A stretch of 5,803 nt of DNA from Planctomyces sp. (GTDB lineage Bacteria; Planctomycetota; Planctomycetia; Planctomycetales; Planctomycetaceae), in contig SYLK01000625.1 in assembly GCA_005809115.1 (NCBI GenBank), forward strand, positions 1 through 5,803, given 5' to 3'. A model generated the notes under the pieces. The model did no database searches. It saw only the letters and a program-made list of their open reading frames with translations, and was not told where the DNA came from. The position numbers and the translations under genes are program-made. Below, in pieces: positions 1-5,750 of the stretch; position 1 is the first letter of the stretch, and each line of letters opens with the position of its first letter.

Positions 1-2156
1 CGCTGAGTCAGCGGGAATTCTATCAGATGGCCGCATTCTTCAATAACACGACGCAGGCGGTGCGGGACGGGAATATCCGGGATACTCCGCCGATCGTGGT
101 GGTACCGCGTGAGGAGGATCGTGGGCGCTTCGCCGAACTGCCCGGGCTGATCACGGACGTTACTGGTCGTCTGGCAGCGCAGCGGGAGCGGATGCGTCCG
201 GAATTTGACGCGTGGCTGCAGACAGCTTCCGGCGAATCCCTGGGTGAGCCGGTATCGGGCGGAGATCTGCACCTGCGACTCCGACTGGATGAAGGTTCCG
301 GTCGCGAGGTTCTGGCTCAGGTGGATCAGCAGTCGCGTCCGATCACGCTGGGGGCCAGCGCCACCTGGCGAGACGGACCAGAGGGCCCCGGGCTCGCGGT
401 TGGTGGTGTGGTGTGTGAGTTTCCGGAGGCTGGCCGCTTCGACGTGCATGATCCGTTCACATGTGCTGCCTGGATCCATCTTCCGGCCAGCGATTCGCAT
501 GGGGCGATTTGTGGCAGAATCGACAGTGACAATCATGATCGCGGCTGGGATTTCTGGATGGCGCAGCGTCGGATCGGGCTGCATCTGGTCCACGCGTGGC
601 CGGGACAGGCGCTCAAGGTTGTCAGCCGTGCTCAGGTGCCGGCGAACGAGTGGGTGCATGTGGCAGTTTCCAGTGACGGATCCGGAAAGGCGTCCGGCGT
701 TCGTGTGTATTTCAACGGGAAGCCGCAGGATGTGAACGTCGAGAATGACACACTGGGGGAATCCTCGGTACTGACGGACGTGCCATTTCGCGTGGGCCAG
801 CGAAGTGGTGGAGAACCGTTCTTCGGGGGTCTGCAGGATCTGCGGATTTATCGGCGAAGTCTCTCGGCCGGCGAGGTTGAGGCGACACGAAGACTGAGTC
901 GCTGGCTGGCGCTGCTGAAGCTGCCTCCCGCTGAGCGTGGCGCGTCCGCGACGGGCACGCCGGACTTTCTGGAATACTGGCTCGGTAGTTTCGACTCGTC
1001 GTTTGTCGGGCTGCAGGCCGAACTGGAGAGGCTGCAGCGGGAGGAGTCCGAAATTCGGGGGCGGTCGACGATCGCCCACGTGATGCGCGAACGGGACGAA
1101 CTGCCCGTCGCCTGGGTTCTGGCGCGGGGTGAGTACAATCAGCGTCTGGAGCAGGTGTCGCCGGGGACTCCGGCGGTGCTGCCGCCATTTCCCCGGGATG
1201 TTCCCGGGAACCGGCTGGGTTTCGCGAAATGGCTGCTGCGGCCCGACCAGCCGCTTACGGCCCGCGTGACTGTTAATCGGTTCTGGCAGGAGGTGTTCGG
1301 CACGGGACTGGTGCGCTCGTCGGGTGACTTTGGAATCGCCGGCGAACTTCCGTCGCACCCCGAACTGCTCGACTGGCTGGCGGTGGAATTTCGGGAAGGC
1401 GGCTGGGATGTGAAGCAGTTGTTTCGGCTGATGGTGATGTCTTCGACGTACCGTCAGGCGGCCACCGTGACCCAGGAAAAGCTTGAACGTGACCCGAGCA
1501 ATCGATTCCTGTCCCGCGGACCGCGATTTCGCATGGATGCGGAAATGGTGCGAGACTACGCTCTGGCAGTCAGCGGGCTGCTTGTGAATCGTCTGGGCGG
1601 CCCGAGTGTGAAGCCCTACCAGCCGGACGGTGTCTGGGAAGCCATCGCCATGAACGTCAGCAATACTCGCAGTTATCAGCCTGACACCGGCGAGCAGCTG
1701 TACCGCCGCAGTCTCTATACCTTCATCAAACGTATGGCGCCTCCGCCGTCGATGGAAATCTTCAATGCACCGAATCGGGAGTTGTGCCAGGTGCGGCGCG
1801 AGCGGATGAATACACCGCTGCAGGCCCTTGTCACGCTGAACGATGTCCAGTTTGTCGAGGCGGCCAGGGCACTGGCCCAGAACCTGCTGCGGAACGGCGG
1901 ACATACCGCTGAGGAACGACTGCAGGGACTGGGACAGCGGGCGCTCAGTCGTGATTTCCTGGCGGACGAGCTGCAGATCCTGCGGCGCTCGCTGACGGAA
2001 CTGCAGGAACTCTATCGTGGTGACGAGGCCGCAGCGCGACAGGTCATCGCCACAGGGGCGTCACCGCCGGATGCTGCAATCGACCCGGTGGAACTGGCGG
2101 CATGGACCATGTTGTGCAATGAAGTCCTGAACCTGGATGAAGTGCTCACAAAGTAA
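1..2156 (+). CDS. PSD1 family protein (end of DUF1549, LamG-like domain, DUF1553); 5' end outside window
   Basis: This gene is partial. The frame is open back to base 3, and the codons before the first ATG (27) read LSQREFYQ, which runs directly into MAAFFNNTTQ. That is the usual end of a DUF1549 (PSCyt2) domain, so the ATG at 27 is internal. Numbering from that Met: residues ~1-50 are the DUF1549 tail with DTPPIVVVP. Residues ~80-290 resemble a LamG/concanavalin-like sandwich (FTCAAWIHLP, WVHVAVSSDG, VYFNGKPQDV, FFGGLQDLRIYRRSLSAGEV). After a helical linker, residues ~395-700 are DUF1553/PSD1 (RVTVNRFWQEVFGTGLV, SGDFGIAGELPSHPELLDWL, RRERMNTPLQALVTLNDVQF). The C-terminus LNLDEVLTK is typical of the family, so the protein is not truncated at its end. 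Related planctomycete proteins often carry an N-terminal cytochrome c-like domain and a signal peptide, which would lie upstream here. The enzymatic role is unknown; a part in extracytoplasmic polysaccharide handling is inferred. The last base of the stop codon TAA abuts the inserted element. Confidence 0.93.
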   Translation, partial: LSQREFYQMAAFFNNTTQAVRDGNIRDTPPIVVVPREEDRGRFAELPGLITDVTGRLAAQRERMRPEFDAWLQTASGESLGEPVSGGDLHLRLRLDEGSGREVLAQVDQQSRPITLGASATWRDGPEGPGLAVGGVVCEFPEAGRFDVHDPFTCAAWIHLPASDSHGAICGRIDSDNHDRGWDFWMAQRRIGLHLVHAWPGQALKVVSRAQVPANEWVHVAVSSDGSGKASGVRVYFNGKPQDVNVENDTLGESSVLTDVPFRVGQRSGGEPFFGGLQDLRIYRRSLSAGEVEATRRLSRWLALLKLPPAERGASATGTPDFLEYWLGSFDSSFVGLQAELERLQREESEIRGRSTIAHVMRERDELPVAWVLARGEYNQRLEQVSPGTPAVLPPFPRDVPGNRLGFAKWLLRPDQPLTARVTVNRFWQEVFGTGLVRSSGDFGIAGELPSHPELLDWLAVEFREGGWDVKQLFRLMVMSSTYRQAATVTQEKLERDPSNRFLSRGPRFRMDAEMVRDYALAVSGLLVNRLGGPSVKPYQPDGVWEAIAMNVSNTRSYQPDTGEQLYRRSLYTFIKRMAPPPSMEIFNAPNRELCQVRRERMNTPLQALVTLNDVQFVEAARALAQNLLRNGGHTAEERLQGLGQRALSRDFLADELQILRRSLTELQELYRGDEAAARQVIATGASPPDAAIDPVELAAWTMLCNEVLNLDEVLTK

Positions 2157-2184
2157 GGACCGGCCAAAAAATCAGTTGAACAAA
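2157..2184 (+). repeat. Left terminal inverted repeat, element copy 1
   Basis: These 28 bases begin GGACCGGCCAAAAAATCAG and are the reverse complement of 2365-2392, except for one C/A difference at the position after AAAAAAT. The arm is identical to the left arm of copy 2. Confidence 0.9.
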
Positions 2185-2187
2185 TTT

Positions 2188-2221
2188 TCTGGTCAGGGAA
2201 GCGCAGCGCCCCCTGACCGGA
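2188..2221 (+). other. Internal stem-loop of element copy 1
   Basis: The arms TCTGGTCAGGG (2188-2198) and CCCTGACCGGA (2211-2221) pair at all 11 positions, with one T-G pair (2190/2219) that would be a G-U wobble in RNA. The loop is 12 nt (2199-2210). No T-tract follows, so it does not look like an ordinary intrinsic terminator. The same hairpin is a perfect 12-bp stem in copy 2. Confidence 0.7.
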
Positions 2222-2364
2222 ATCACGCTGGTGTGTGACAGCGGCTGGACCGGAATGTTTCGTTTTGATCGTAAAATTGCTGCATGAAATCATCGGCCAG
2301 CTGATGAACTGATCCAGCGAATCCGCATTCGAGGTGCAGGATTCGTGGCCGAAGCTTTAATGAG

Positions 2365-2392
2365 TTTGTTCAACTTATTTTTTGGCCGGTCC
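2365..2392 (-). repeat. Right terminal inverted repeat, element copy 1
   Basis: This 28-base arm ends TTTTTTGGCCGGTCC and pairs with 2157-2184 with a single mismatch. It differs from the right arm of copy 2 by the same one base (T instead of G after TTCAACT), so copy 1 has lost the perfect symmetry that copy 2 keeps. Confidence 0.9.
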
Positions 2393-2414
2393 TGATTCGG
2401 TGAATGGCCCGGAC

Positions 2415-2419
2415 GAGGA
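2415..2419 (+). promoter_or_regulatory. Ribosome binding site of the DUF1501 gene
   Basis: GAGGA ends 6 nt before the ATG at 2426, which is normal Shine-Dalgarno spacing and supports that start. It lies in the 33-nt stretch (2393-2425) between the element and the gene, so translation initiation does not depend on the element. I found no convincing promoter in this short gap. Confidence 0.65.
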
Positions 2420-2425
2420 ATCCTT

Positions 2426-3946
2426 ATGGATCGGGATGTGGACAGCCAGATTGAAACAGTCAGCGACGAATATCGCCGGACGATCACTCGACGATTTCTG
2501 TTTTCCCGCGGTTCGCATCTGCTCGGGACGGCAGCGCTTGCCGCACTGACGGGCGGGATGGCGCCGGCTCGGGGGAAGACCGCCCTGAACGTGGTCGCAG
2601 GACATCCGGGGGCCATCCCGCCGCATCGTCCACCGCAGGTCCGGCAGGTGATCTGTCTGCATATGGTCGGCGGGCCGCCTCAGATGGATCTGTACGATTA
2701 CAAGCCGGTGATGAACGAGTGGTACGATCGCGATCTGCCGGAGTCGATTCGCCGCGGGCAGCGACTGACCACCATGACTTCCGGTCAGGCCCGGTTTCCC
2801 ATAGCGCCTTCGAAGTTTCGTTTCGATCGCAGCGGCCAGTCGGGGATGTGGGTCTGCGAACTGCTGCCGTGGACGCGCAAGGTGGTAGACGAAATGGTGT
2901 TCGTCCGCAGCATGTATACGGAAGCCATCAATCATGAACCAGCCATCTGCCTGATGCAGACGGGCAATCAGACGACCGGCCGGCCCTGTCTCGGCAGCTG
3001 GCTGTCCTATGGACTGGGGTCACTGAATCAGAATCTGCCTGCGTTTGTGGTCATGATGGCACGGTCATCAAATACGGAACAGGTGCAGGCCATTTCCGGA
3101 CGGCTCTGGTCATCGGGATACCTGCCGGGCGAGCACGCGGCGACGGCATTTCGCACGGCCGGCGATCCGATCCTGTTCATCAACAATCCACCAGGTGTCA
3201 ATCGCGACGTCCGCCGCAGAACCCTGGATGGCCTGTCACAGCTCAACGAGCTGAACTATGGTCTGGTGGGGGATCCCGAAATCATCACGCGAATCCGGCA
3301 GTACGAACTCGCCTTTCGCATGCAGGCGAGTGTTCCGGAGCTGACGGATCTGTCGACAGAATCGGCAGCCACGTTCCGACTGTACGGAGATGCAGCTCGG
3401 GAGCCCGGCACGTTTGCCAATACAACGCTGCTGGCCCGCCGCATGGTGGAACGCGGCGTGCGATTCGTGCAGATTTACCATAACAACTGGGACACTCATG
3501 GAAACGTCGCCGGTCGACTGCCCGATCAGTGCCGCGACGTGGATCAGGCAACTTACGGGCTGATCACCGACCTGAAGCAGCGGGGCATGCTGGACGAAAC
3601 GCTGATCATCTGGGGCGGGGAATTCGGCCGCACGATTTATTCCCAGGGAGGACTCTCCCGGCTGAACTACGGGCGGGATCATCATCCCCGCTGTTTCACG
3701 ATGTGGATGGCCGGTGGTGGCTTCAGAGCGGGAACGATCTACGGTGAAACCGATGAGTTTTCCTACAATATCGTGCGGGATCCGGTGCACATTCGGGACT
3801 TTCACGCCACCGTGCTGCACCAGCTGGGATACGATCACGAACGGACCAGCTTTCGGTATCAGGGCCTCGATCAGCGGCTGACCGGAGTGCTTCCGGCACG
3901 GATTATTCACGAAATTCTGAATGCCGCGCCGCAGGGTGCGGCCTGA
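2426..3946 (+). CDS. DUF1501 family exported protein (alkaline phosphatase/sulfatase-like fold)
   Basis: This is a 506-aa protein of normal length for the family. A twin-arginine-type leader is visible: TRRFLFSRG at residues ~21-29, then a hydrophobic stretch at ~32-44, suggesting Tat-dependent export. The preceding ~20 polar residues make the n-region longer than usual. Family landmarks follow in order: VICLHMVGGPPQMDLYDYKP (~75-94), QTGNQTTGRPCLGSWLSYGL (~150-175), NNWDTHGN (WDTHG at 355-359), WGGEFGRT (396-403), NYGRDHHPR (D418, H419, H420) and MWMAGGGF. By analogy with the sulfatase/phosphatase superfamily, the Asp/His/Glu residues in these motifs are candidate metal ligands; this is inference. 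The Ser common in the first motif (GGPS) is Pro here. The gene usually accompanies PSD1/DUF1549 genes, as it does here. Its true substrate is unknown. A good ribosome binding site supports the chosen start. Confidence 0.93.
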   Translation: MDRDVDSQIETVSDEYRRTITRRFLFSRGSHLLGTAALAALTGGMAPARGKTALNVVAGHPGAIPPHRPPQVRQVICLHMVGGPPQMDLYDYKPVMNEWYDRDLPESIRRGQRLTTMTSGQARFPIAPSKFRFDRSGQSGMWVCELLPWTRKVVDEMVFVRSMYTEAINHEPAICLMQTGNQTTGRPCLGSWLSYGLGSLNQNLPAFVVMMARSSNTEQVQAISGRLWSSGYLPGEHAATAFRTAGDPILFINNPPGVNRDVRRRTLDGLSQLNELNYGLVGDPEIITRIRQYELAFRMQASVPELTDLSTESAATFRLYGDAAREPGTFANTTLLARRMVERGVRFVQIYHNNWDTHGNVAGRLPDQCRDVDQATYGLITDLKQRGMLDETLIIWGGEFGRTIYSQGGLSRLNYGRDHHPRCFTMWMAGGGFRAGTIYGETDEFSYNIVRDPVHIRDFHATVLHQLGYDHERTSFRYQGLDQRLTGVLPARIIHEILNAAPQGAA

Positions 3947-3976
3947 CATCCAGTCGCAATCGATCCCCCGAAAAGC

Positions 3977-3980
3977 AGGA
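3977..3980 (+). promoter_or_regulatory. Weak, closely spaced ribosome binding site deciding the kinase start
   Basis: AGGA lies 3 nt before the ATG at 3984. The spacing is short, but the alternative in-frame ATG at 3921 lies inside the DUF1501 gene with no purine-rich site upstream. The 3984 start is therefore preferred. Confidence 0.45.
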
Positions 3981-3983
3981 CAC

Positions 3984-5510
3984 ATGTCAAATCGCGATCC
4001 CGAGACCACCGGACCCCACGAACCGGCCGTCGAGGAAGATGCCGGTGAGCTGAGCCGGATGCGGCTGGGCGAGTTTCTGCTGCTGCGACGCCTGGGGAGC
4101 GGCGGGATGTCCGACGTTTACCTGGCGGAACAGACCTCGCTCAGCCGCGCTGTCGCCGTCAAAGTCCTGAAACCCGCGGCACTGGCTGCTGCCGGCGACG
4201 TCTCGCTGCAGCGATTTGAACAGGAAGCCCGTGCCGCCGGGGCGCTCAATCACCCCCATATCGTGCAGATTCTGACGACTGGCAGGGAACGCGATGTGAG
4301 CTACATCGTCCAGGAGTACGTACCCGGCCTCAATCTCGCCCAGTGGATCCGGAAGCATGGCAGCCCTGACCTGCAGACCGGTCTGGAATGGATGCAGCAG
4401 ATCGCCGGTGCCCTGCATGCAGCCGCCGATGCCGGGATTGTGCACCGGGATGTCAAACCGGAAAACATCATGATCACCCGCGGCGGCGCCGCCAAGATCA
4501 CGGACTTCGGACTCGCCCAGCTCACTCTGGCAGAGGGCGGGAAAACCAACCTGACGCAGGCCGGTACCACTCTGGGAACGCCACTGTATATGAGCCCCGA
4601 ACAGATTCAGGGCGAACGACTCGATCATCGCAGTGATCAGTATTCCTTCGGAGTCACCTGCTACCAGATGTTCGCCGGTCAGCCGCCATTCTCCGGCCGC
4701 AACGCCATGGCAGTCGCAGTGCAGCATCTGAAGGAGCAGCCGACTCCGCTCGCGTCCCGCCGCAGTGATCTGCCAGCGGAACTCTGCCAGCTGATCCACC
4801 GCATGCTGGAAAAAAAAGCCAGCAATCGTTATCAGGATCCCTCCGAGCTGGCGGCTGCGCTCAAACAGGTGGATCGAATTCCCGTCCGGTATCCTGGAGA
4901 TCGTTCGCACGACTGGGCCAGTCCGTTACTGCGGCAATTGCCGGATCTCCGCCGGATCGTGGCCGTGGCAGTCGCGGCCTTGCTCCTGGGCCTCGTGATC
5001 GCATGGTCTGCCAACCGGCCGGCTTCGATTCCTGAGCCTCAGAATCCGCTGACTGCGGTCAGGGAATCCTCAGCCGCGCGACAATTCGCGGCCGCATTGC
5101 TGAATCACAGAAGTCGAGGAGCATGGAAAGCCGTCATGGAATATTTTCCCGGGACGCGCGAAGCGGAACTCGCTCAGATGCGACTTGCACTCGTGTGCCT
5201 GAATCCGCCTCTGCCCGATTTCGATCAGGCGATCCTCGAGTTTCAGAACGTGGAAGCACTGGGCCATGCGCCCGATCGCTCCGAACTCAGCATCCTGGGA
5301 TTACTGGGGCAGGCCTTTGTGCGACATCGCCAGGGACGGGAATCCGAAGCACGAGATCTCCTGGAAGACCTGGAATATGCGCTGGACGACGCTTTCCCGG
5401 GTGCCAGCCGGGACGACCAGCTGGAATTCGTTCTCAGTCAGGGACCGACGGAACTGGCGGAATTTCTGCAGGCACCCATGCCGCGCCCCGAACCACCACC
5501 CGACCGTTAG
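3984..5510 (+). CDS. Membrane-anchored Hanks-type serine/threonine protein kinase (PknB-like)
   Basis: This is a 508-aa protein when started at 3984. An ATG at 3921 would add 21 residues and overlap the DUF1501 gene, but it lacks a ribosome binding site. The kinase domain spans ~29-300: glycine loop LGSGGMSDV (37-45), AVK lysine K60, likely helix-C glutamate E81, catalytic loop HRDVKPEN (154-161), DFG (174-176), activation segment ending GTPLYMSPEQ, and DQYSFG (218-223). All catalytic residues are present, so it should be active. As an RD-type kinase with Thr-rich activation-loop sequence (NLTQAGTT), it is probably controlled by autophosphorylation. One membrane helix lies at ~325-341 after Arg-Arg, placing the kinase in the cytoplasm and the last ~165 residues outside. 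That tail is helical and weakly TPR-like (ALVCL, AFVRHRQGRESEARDLLEDL), and I do not recognise it. The gene lies 37 nt after DUF1501, probably in the same operon. Its stop codon TAG is formed across the border with the downstream element. Confidence 0.93.
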   Translation: MSNRDPETTGPHEPAVEEDAGELSRMRLGEFLLLRRLGSGGMSDVYLAEQTSLSRAVAVKVLKPAALAAAGDVSLQRFEQEARAAGALNHPHIVQILTTGRERDVSYIVQEYVPGLNLAQWIRKHGSPDLQTGLEWMQQIAGALHAAADAGIVHRDVKPENIMITRGGAAKITDFGLAQLTLAEGGKTNLTQAGTTLGTPLYMSPEQIQGERLDHRSDQYSFGVTCYQMFAGQPPFSGRNAMAVAVQHLKEQPTPLASRRSDLPAELCQLIHRMLEKKASNRYQDPSELAAALKQVDRIPVRYPGDRSHDWASPLLRQLPDLRRIVAVAVAALLLGLVIAWSANRPASIPEPQNPLTAVRESSAARQFAAALLNHRSRGAWKAVMEYFPGTREAELAQMRLALVCLNPPLPDFDQAILEFQNVEALGHAPDRSELSILGLLGQAFVRHRQGRESEARDLLEDLEYALDDAFPGASRDDQLEFVLSQGPTELAEFLQAPMPRPEPPPDR

Positions 5511-5537
5511 GACCGGCCAAAAAATCAGTTGAACAAA
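5510..5537 (+). repeat. Left terminal inverted repeat, element copy 2
   Basis: This 28-base arm is the exact reverse complement of 5720-5747 and identical to the left arm of copy 1. Its first G is also the last base of the kinase stop codon TAG. Confidence 0.92.
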
Positions 5538-5540
5538 TTG

Positions 5541-5574
5541 TCTGGTCAGGGAAGCGCAGCGGTCCCTGACCAGA
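5541..5574 (+). other. Internal stem-loop of element copy 2
   Basis: A perfect 12-bp inverted repeat, TCTGGTCAGGGA (5541-5552) and TCCCTGACCAGA (5563-5574), with a 10-nt loop AGCGCAGCGG. The left arm is unchanged from copy 1. All differences are in the right arm and loop, and they leave the stem formable in both copies. No T-tract follows. Confidence 0.75.
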
Positions 5575-5719
5575 ATCAGGCTGCTGTGTGGCAGCGGCTG
5601 GACCTGAACGGTTCGTTTTGACCGTAAAATTGCTGCCTGAAATCATCGGCCAGCTGATGAACTGATCCAGCGAATCCGAATTCGAGGCGCAGGACTCATG
5701 CGGCCTAAGTTTTCCTGAG

Positions 5720-5747
5720 TTTGTTCAACTGATTTTTTGGCCGGTCC
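5720..5747 (-). repeat. Right terminal inverted repeat, element copy 2
   Basis: This 28-base arm, ending TTTTTTGGCCGGTCC, is perfectly complementary to 5510-5537. The complementarity stops just inside it (GAG before it versus TTG on the left side), which defines the repeat length. Confidence 0.92.
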
Positions 5748-5750
5748 TTA
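5748..5750. repeat. Target-site duplication TTA (partner at 5507-5509)
   Basis: TTA occurs directly outside both ends of element copy 2. The left copy spans the last base of the Arg codon and the first two bases of the kinase stop codon. The equivalent triplets around copy 1 are TAA (2154-2156) and TGA (2393-2395), so both sites fit T-N-A. Confidence 0.6.

Larger units (their letters stand above)
2157..2392 (+). mobile_element. MITE-like inverted-repeat element, copy 1 (236 bp, non-coding)
   Basis: This element has 28-bp terminal inverted repeats with one mismatch (2157-2184 and 2365-2392; outer ends GGACCGGCC / GGCCGGTCC). It matches a second copy at 5510-5747 in the same orientation, with about 15 substitutions plus one unalignable patch at 2342-2361. 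It carries no transposase and no credible ORF. Inside are an 11-position hairpin (arms 2188-2198 and 2211-2221), a small hairpin (2226-2230/2239-2243), and a helix GCTGGA/TCCAGC (2244-2249/2313-2318). The helix encloses the hairpin TCATC/GATGA (2290-2294/2303-2307). The flanks are TAA on the left, which is the PSD1 stop codon, and TGA on the right, an imperfect 3-bp target duplication. It sits inside an operon-like gene pair, so any DUF1501 mRNA started upstream would contain it. Calling it a MITE is inference from structure; a structured RNA repeat family is the alternative. Confidence 0.8.
5510..5747 (+). mobile_element. MITE-like inverted-repeat element, copy 2 (238 bp, non-coding)
   Basis: This is the second copy of the element at 2157-2392, in the same orientation. 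Its 28-bp ends (5510-5537 and 5720-5747) are perfectly complementary. It is flanked on both sides by TTA (5507-5509 and 5748-5750), a clean 3-bp target duplication. Removing the element and one TTA restores CGT TAA CCC, so the kinase originally ended in TAA and insertion changed the stop to TAG without altering the protein. Internal structure: a perfect 12-bp hairpin (5541-5552/5563-5574), a hairpin GCTGC/GCAGC (5580-5584/5591-5595), the helix GCTGGA/TCCAGC (5597-5602/5666-5671), and TCATC/GATGA (5643-5647/5656-5660). It encodes no transposase, so movement would need one supplied in trans. Perfect ends and duplication suggest this copy is younger than copy 1. Confidence 0.85.

Noticed and set aside
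2188..2221. Reading the internal hairpins as ordinary intrinsic terminators of the upstream genes.
   Set aside because: No run of T follows either hairpin. The only T-tract (TTTTTT) lies within the terminal repeat and would be paired. A terminator in copy 1 would also cut off the apparent operon.
2163..2293. An antisense ORF beginning at the same position in both elements (ATG at 2293 and 5646), with related peptides (MIS.SNFT.KT) running out through the left end into the upstream gene.
   Set aside because: Across the shared region I count 12 base differences between copies, 9 changing the amino acid and only 3 silent, as expected without protein-level selection. There is no stop inside the element; the frames run on into antisense of the upstream genes.
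2250..2300. A possible promoter inside element copy 1 (TTGATC and AATCAT spaced by 17 nt).
   Set aside because: The -10 candidate matches the consensus poorly, and the copy 2 version changes the -35 candidate to TTGACC. There is not enough to call it.
2290..2349. A hammerhead-ribozyme-like CTGATGA followed by GAA, with possible flanking helices (TCGGCCA/TGGCCGA in copy 1). The same bases also resemble C/D-box motifs.
   Set aside because: The core reads GAAT rather than GAAA, the helix after CTGATGA would be only three pairs with a mismatch at its base, and the TCGGCCA/TGGCCGA helix is lost in copy 2. C/D-box RNAs are not expected in bacteria.
3921..3983. Kinase start at the upstream ATG (3921), giving 529 residues.
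   Set aside because: It lies inside the DUF1501 gene, has no purine-rich site before it, and adds an Arg-rich stretch that is not part of the kinase fold. The ATG at 3984 has AGGA upstream.
3236..4910. Long open frames on the minus strand (3236-4009 and 3987-4910), opposite DUF1501 and the kinase.
   Set aside because: They mirror strongly supported + strand genes with clear domain motifs, and their translations show no recognisable domains. High-GC coding sequence often leaves such antisense frames open.
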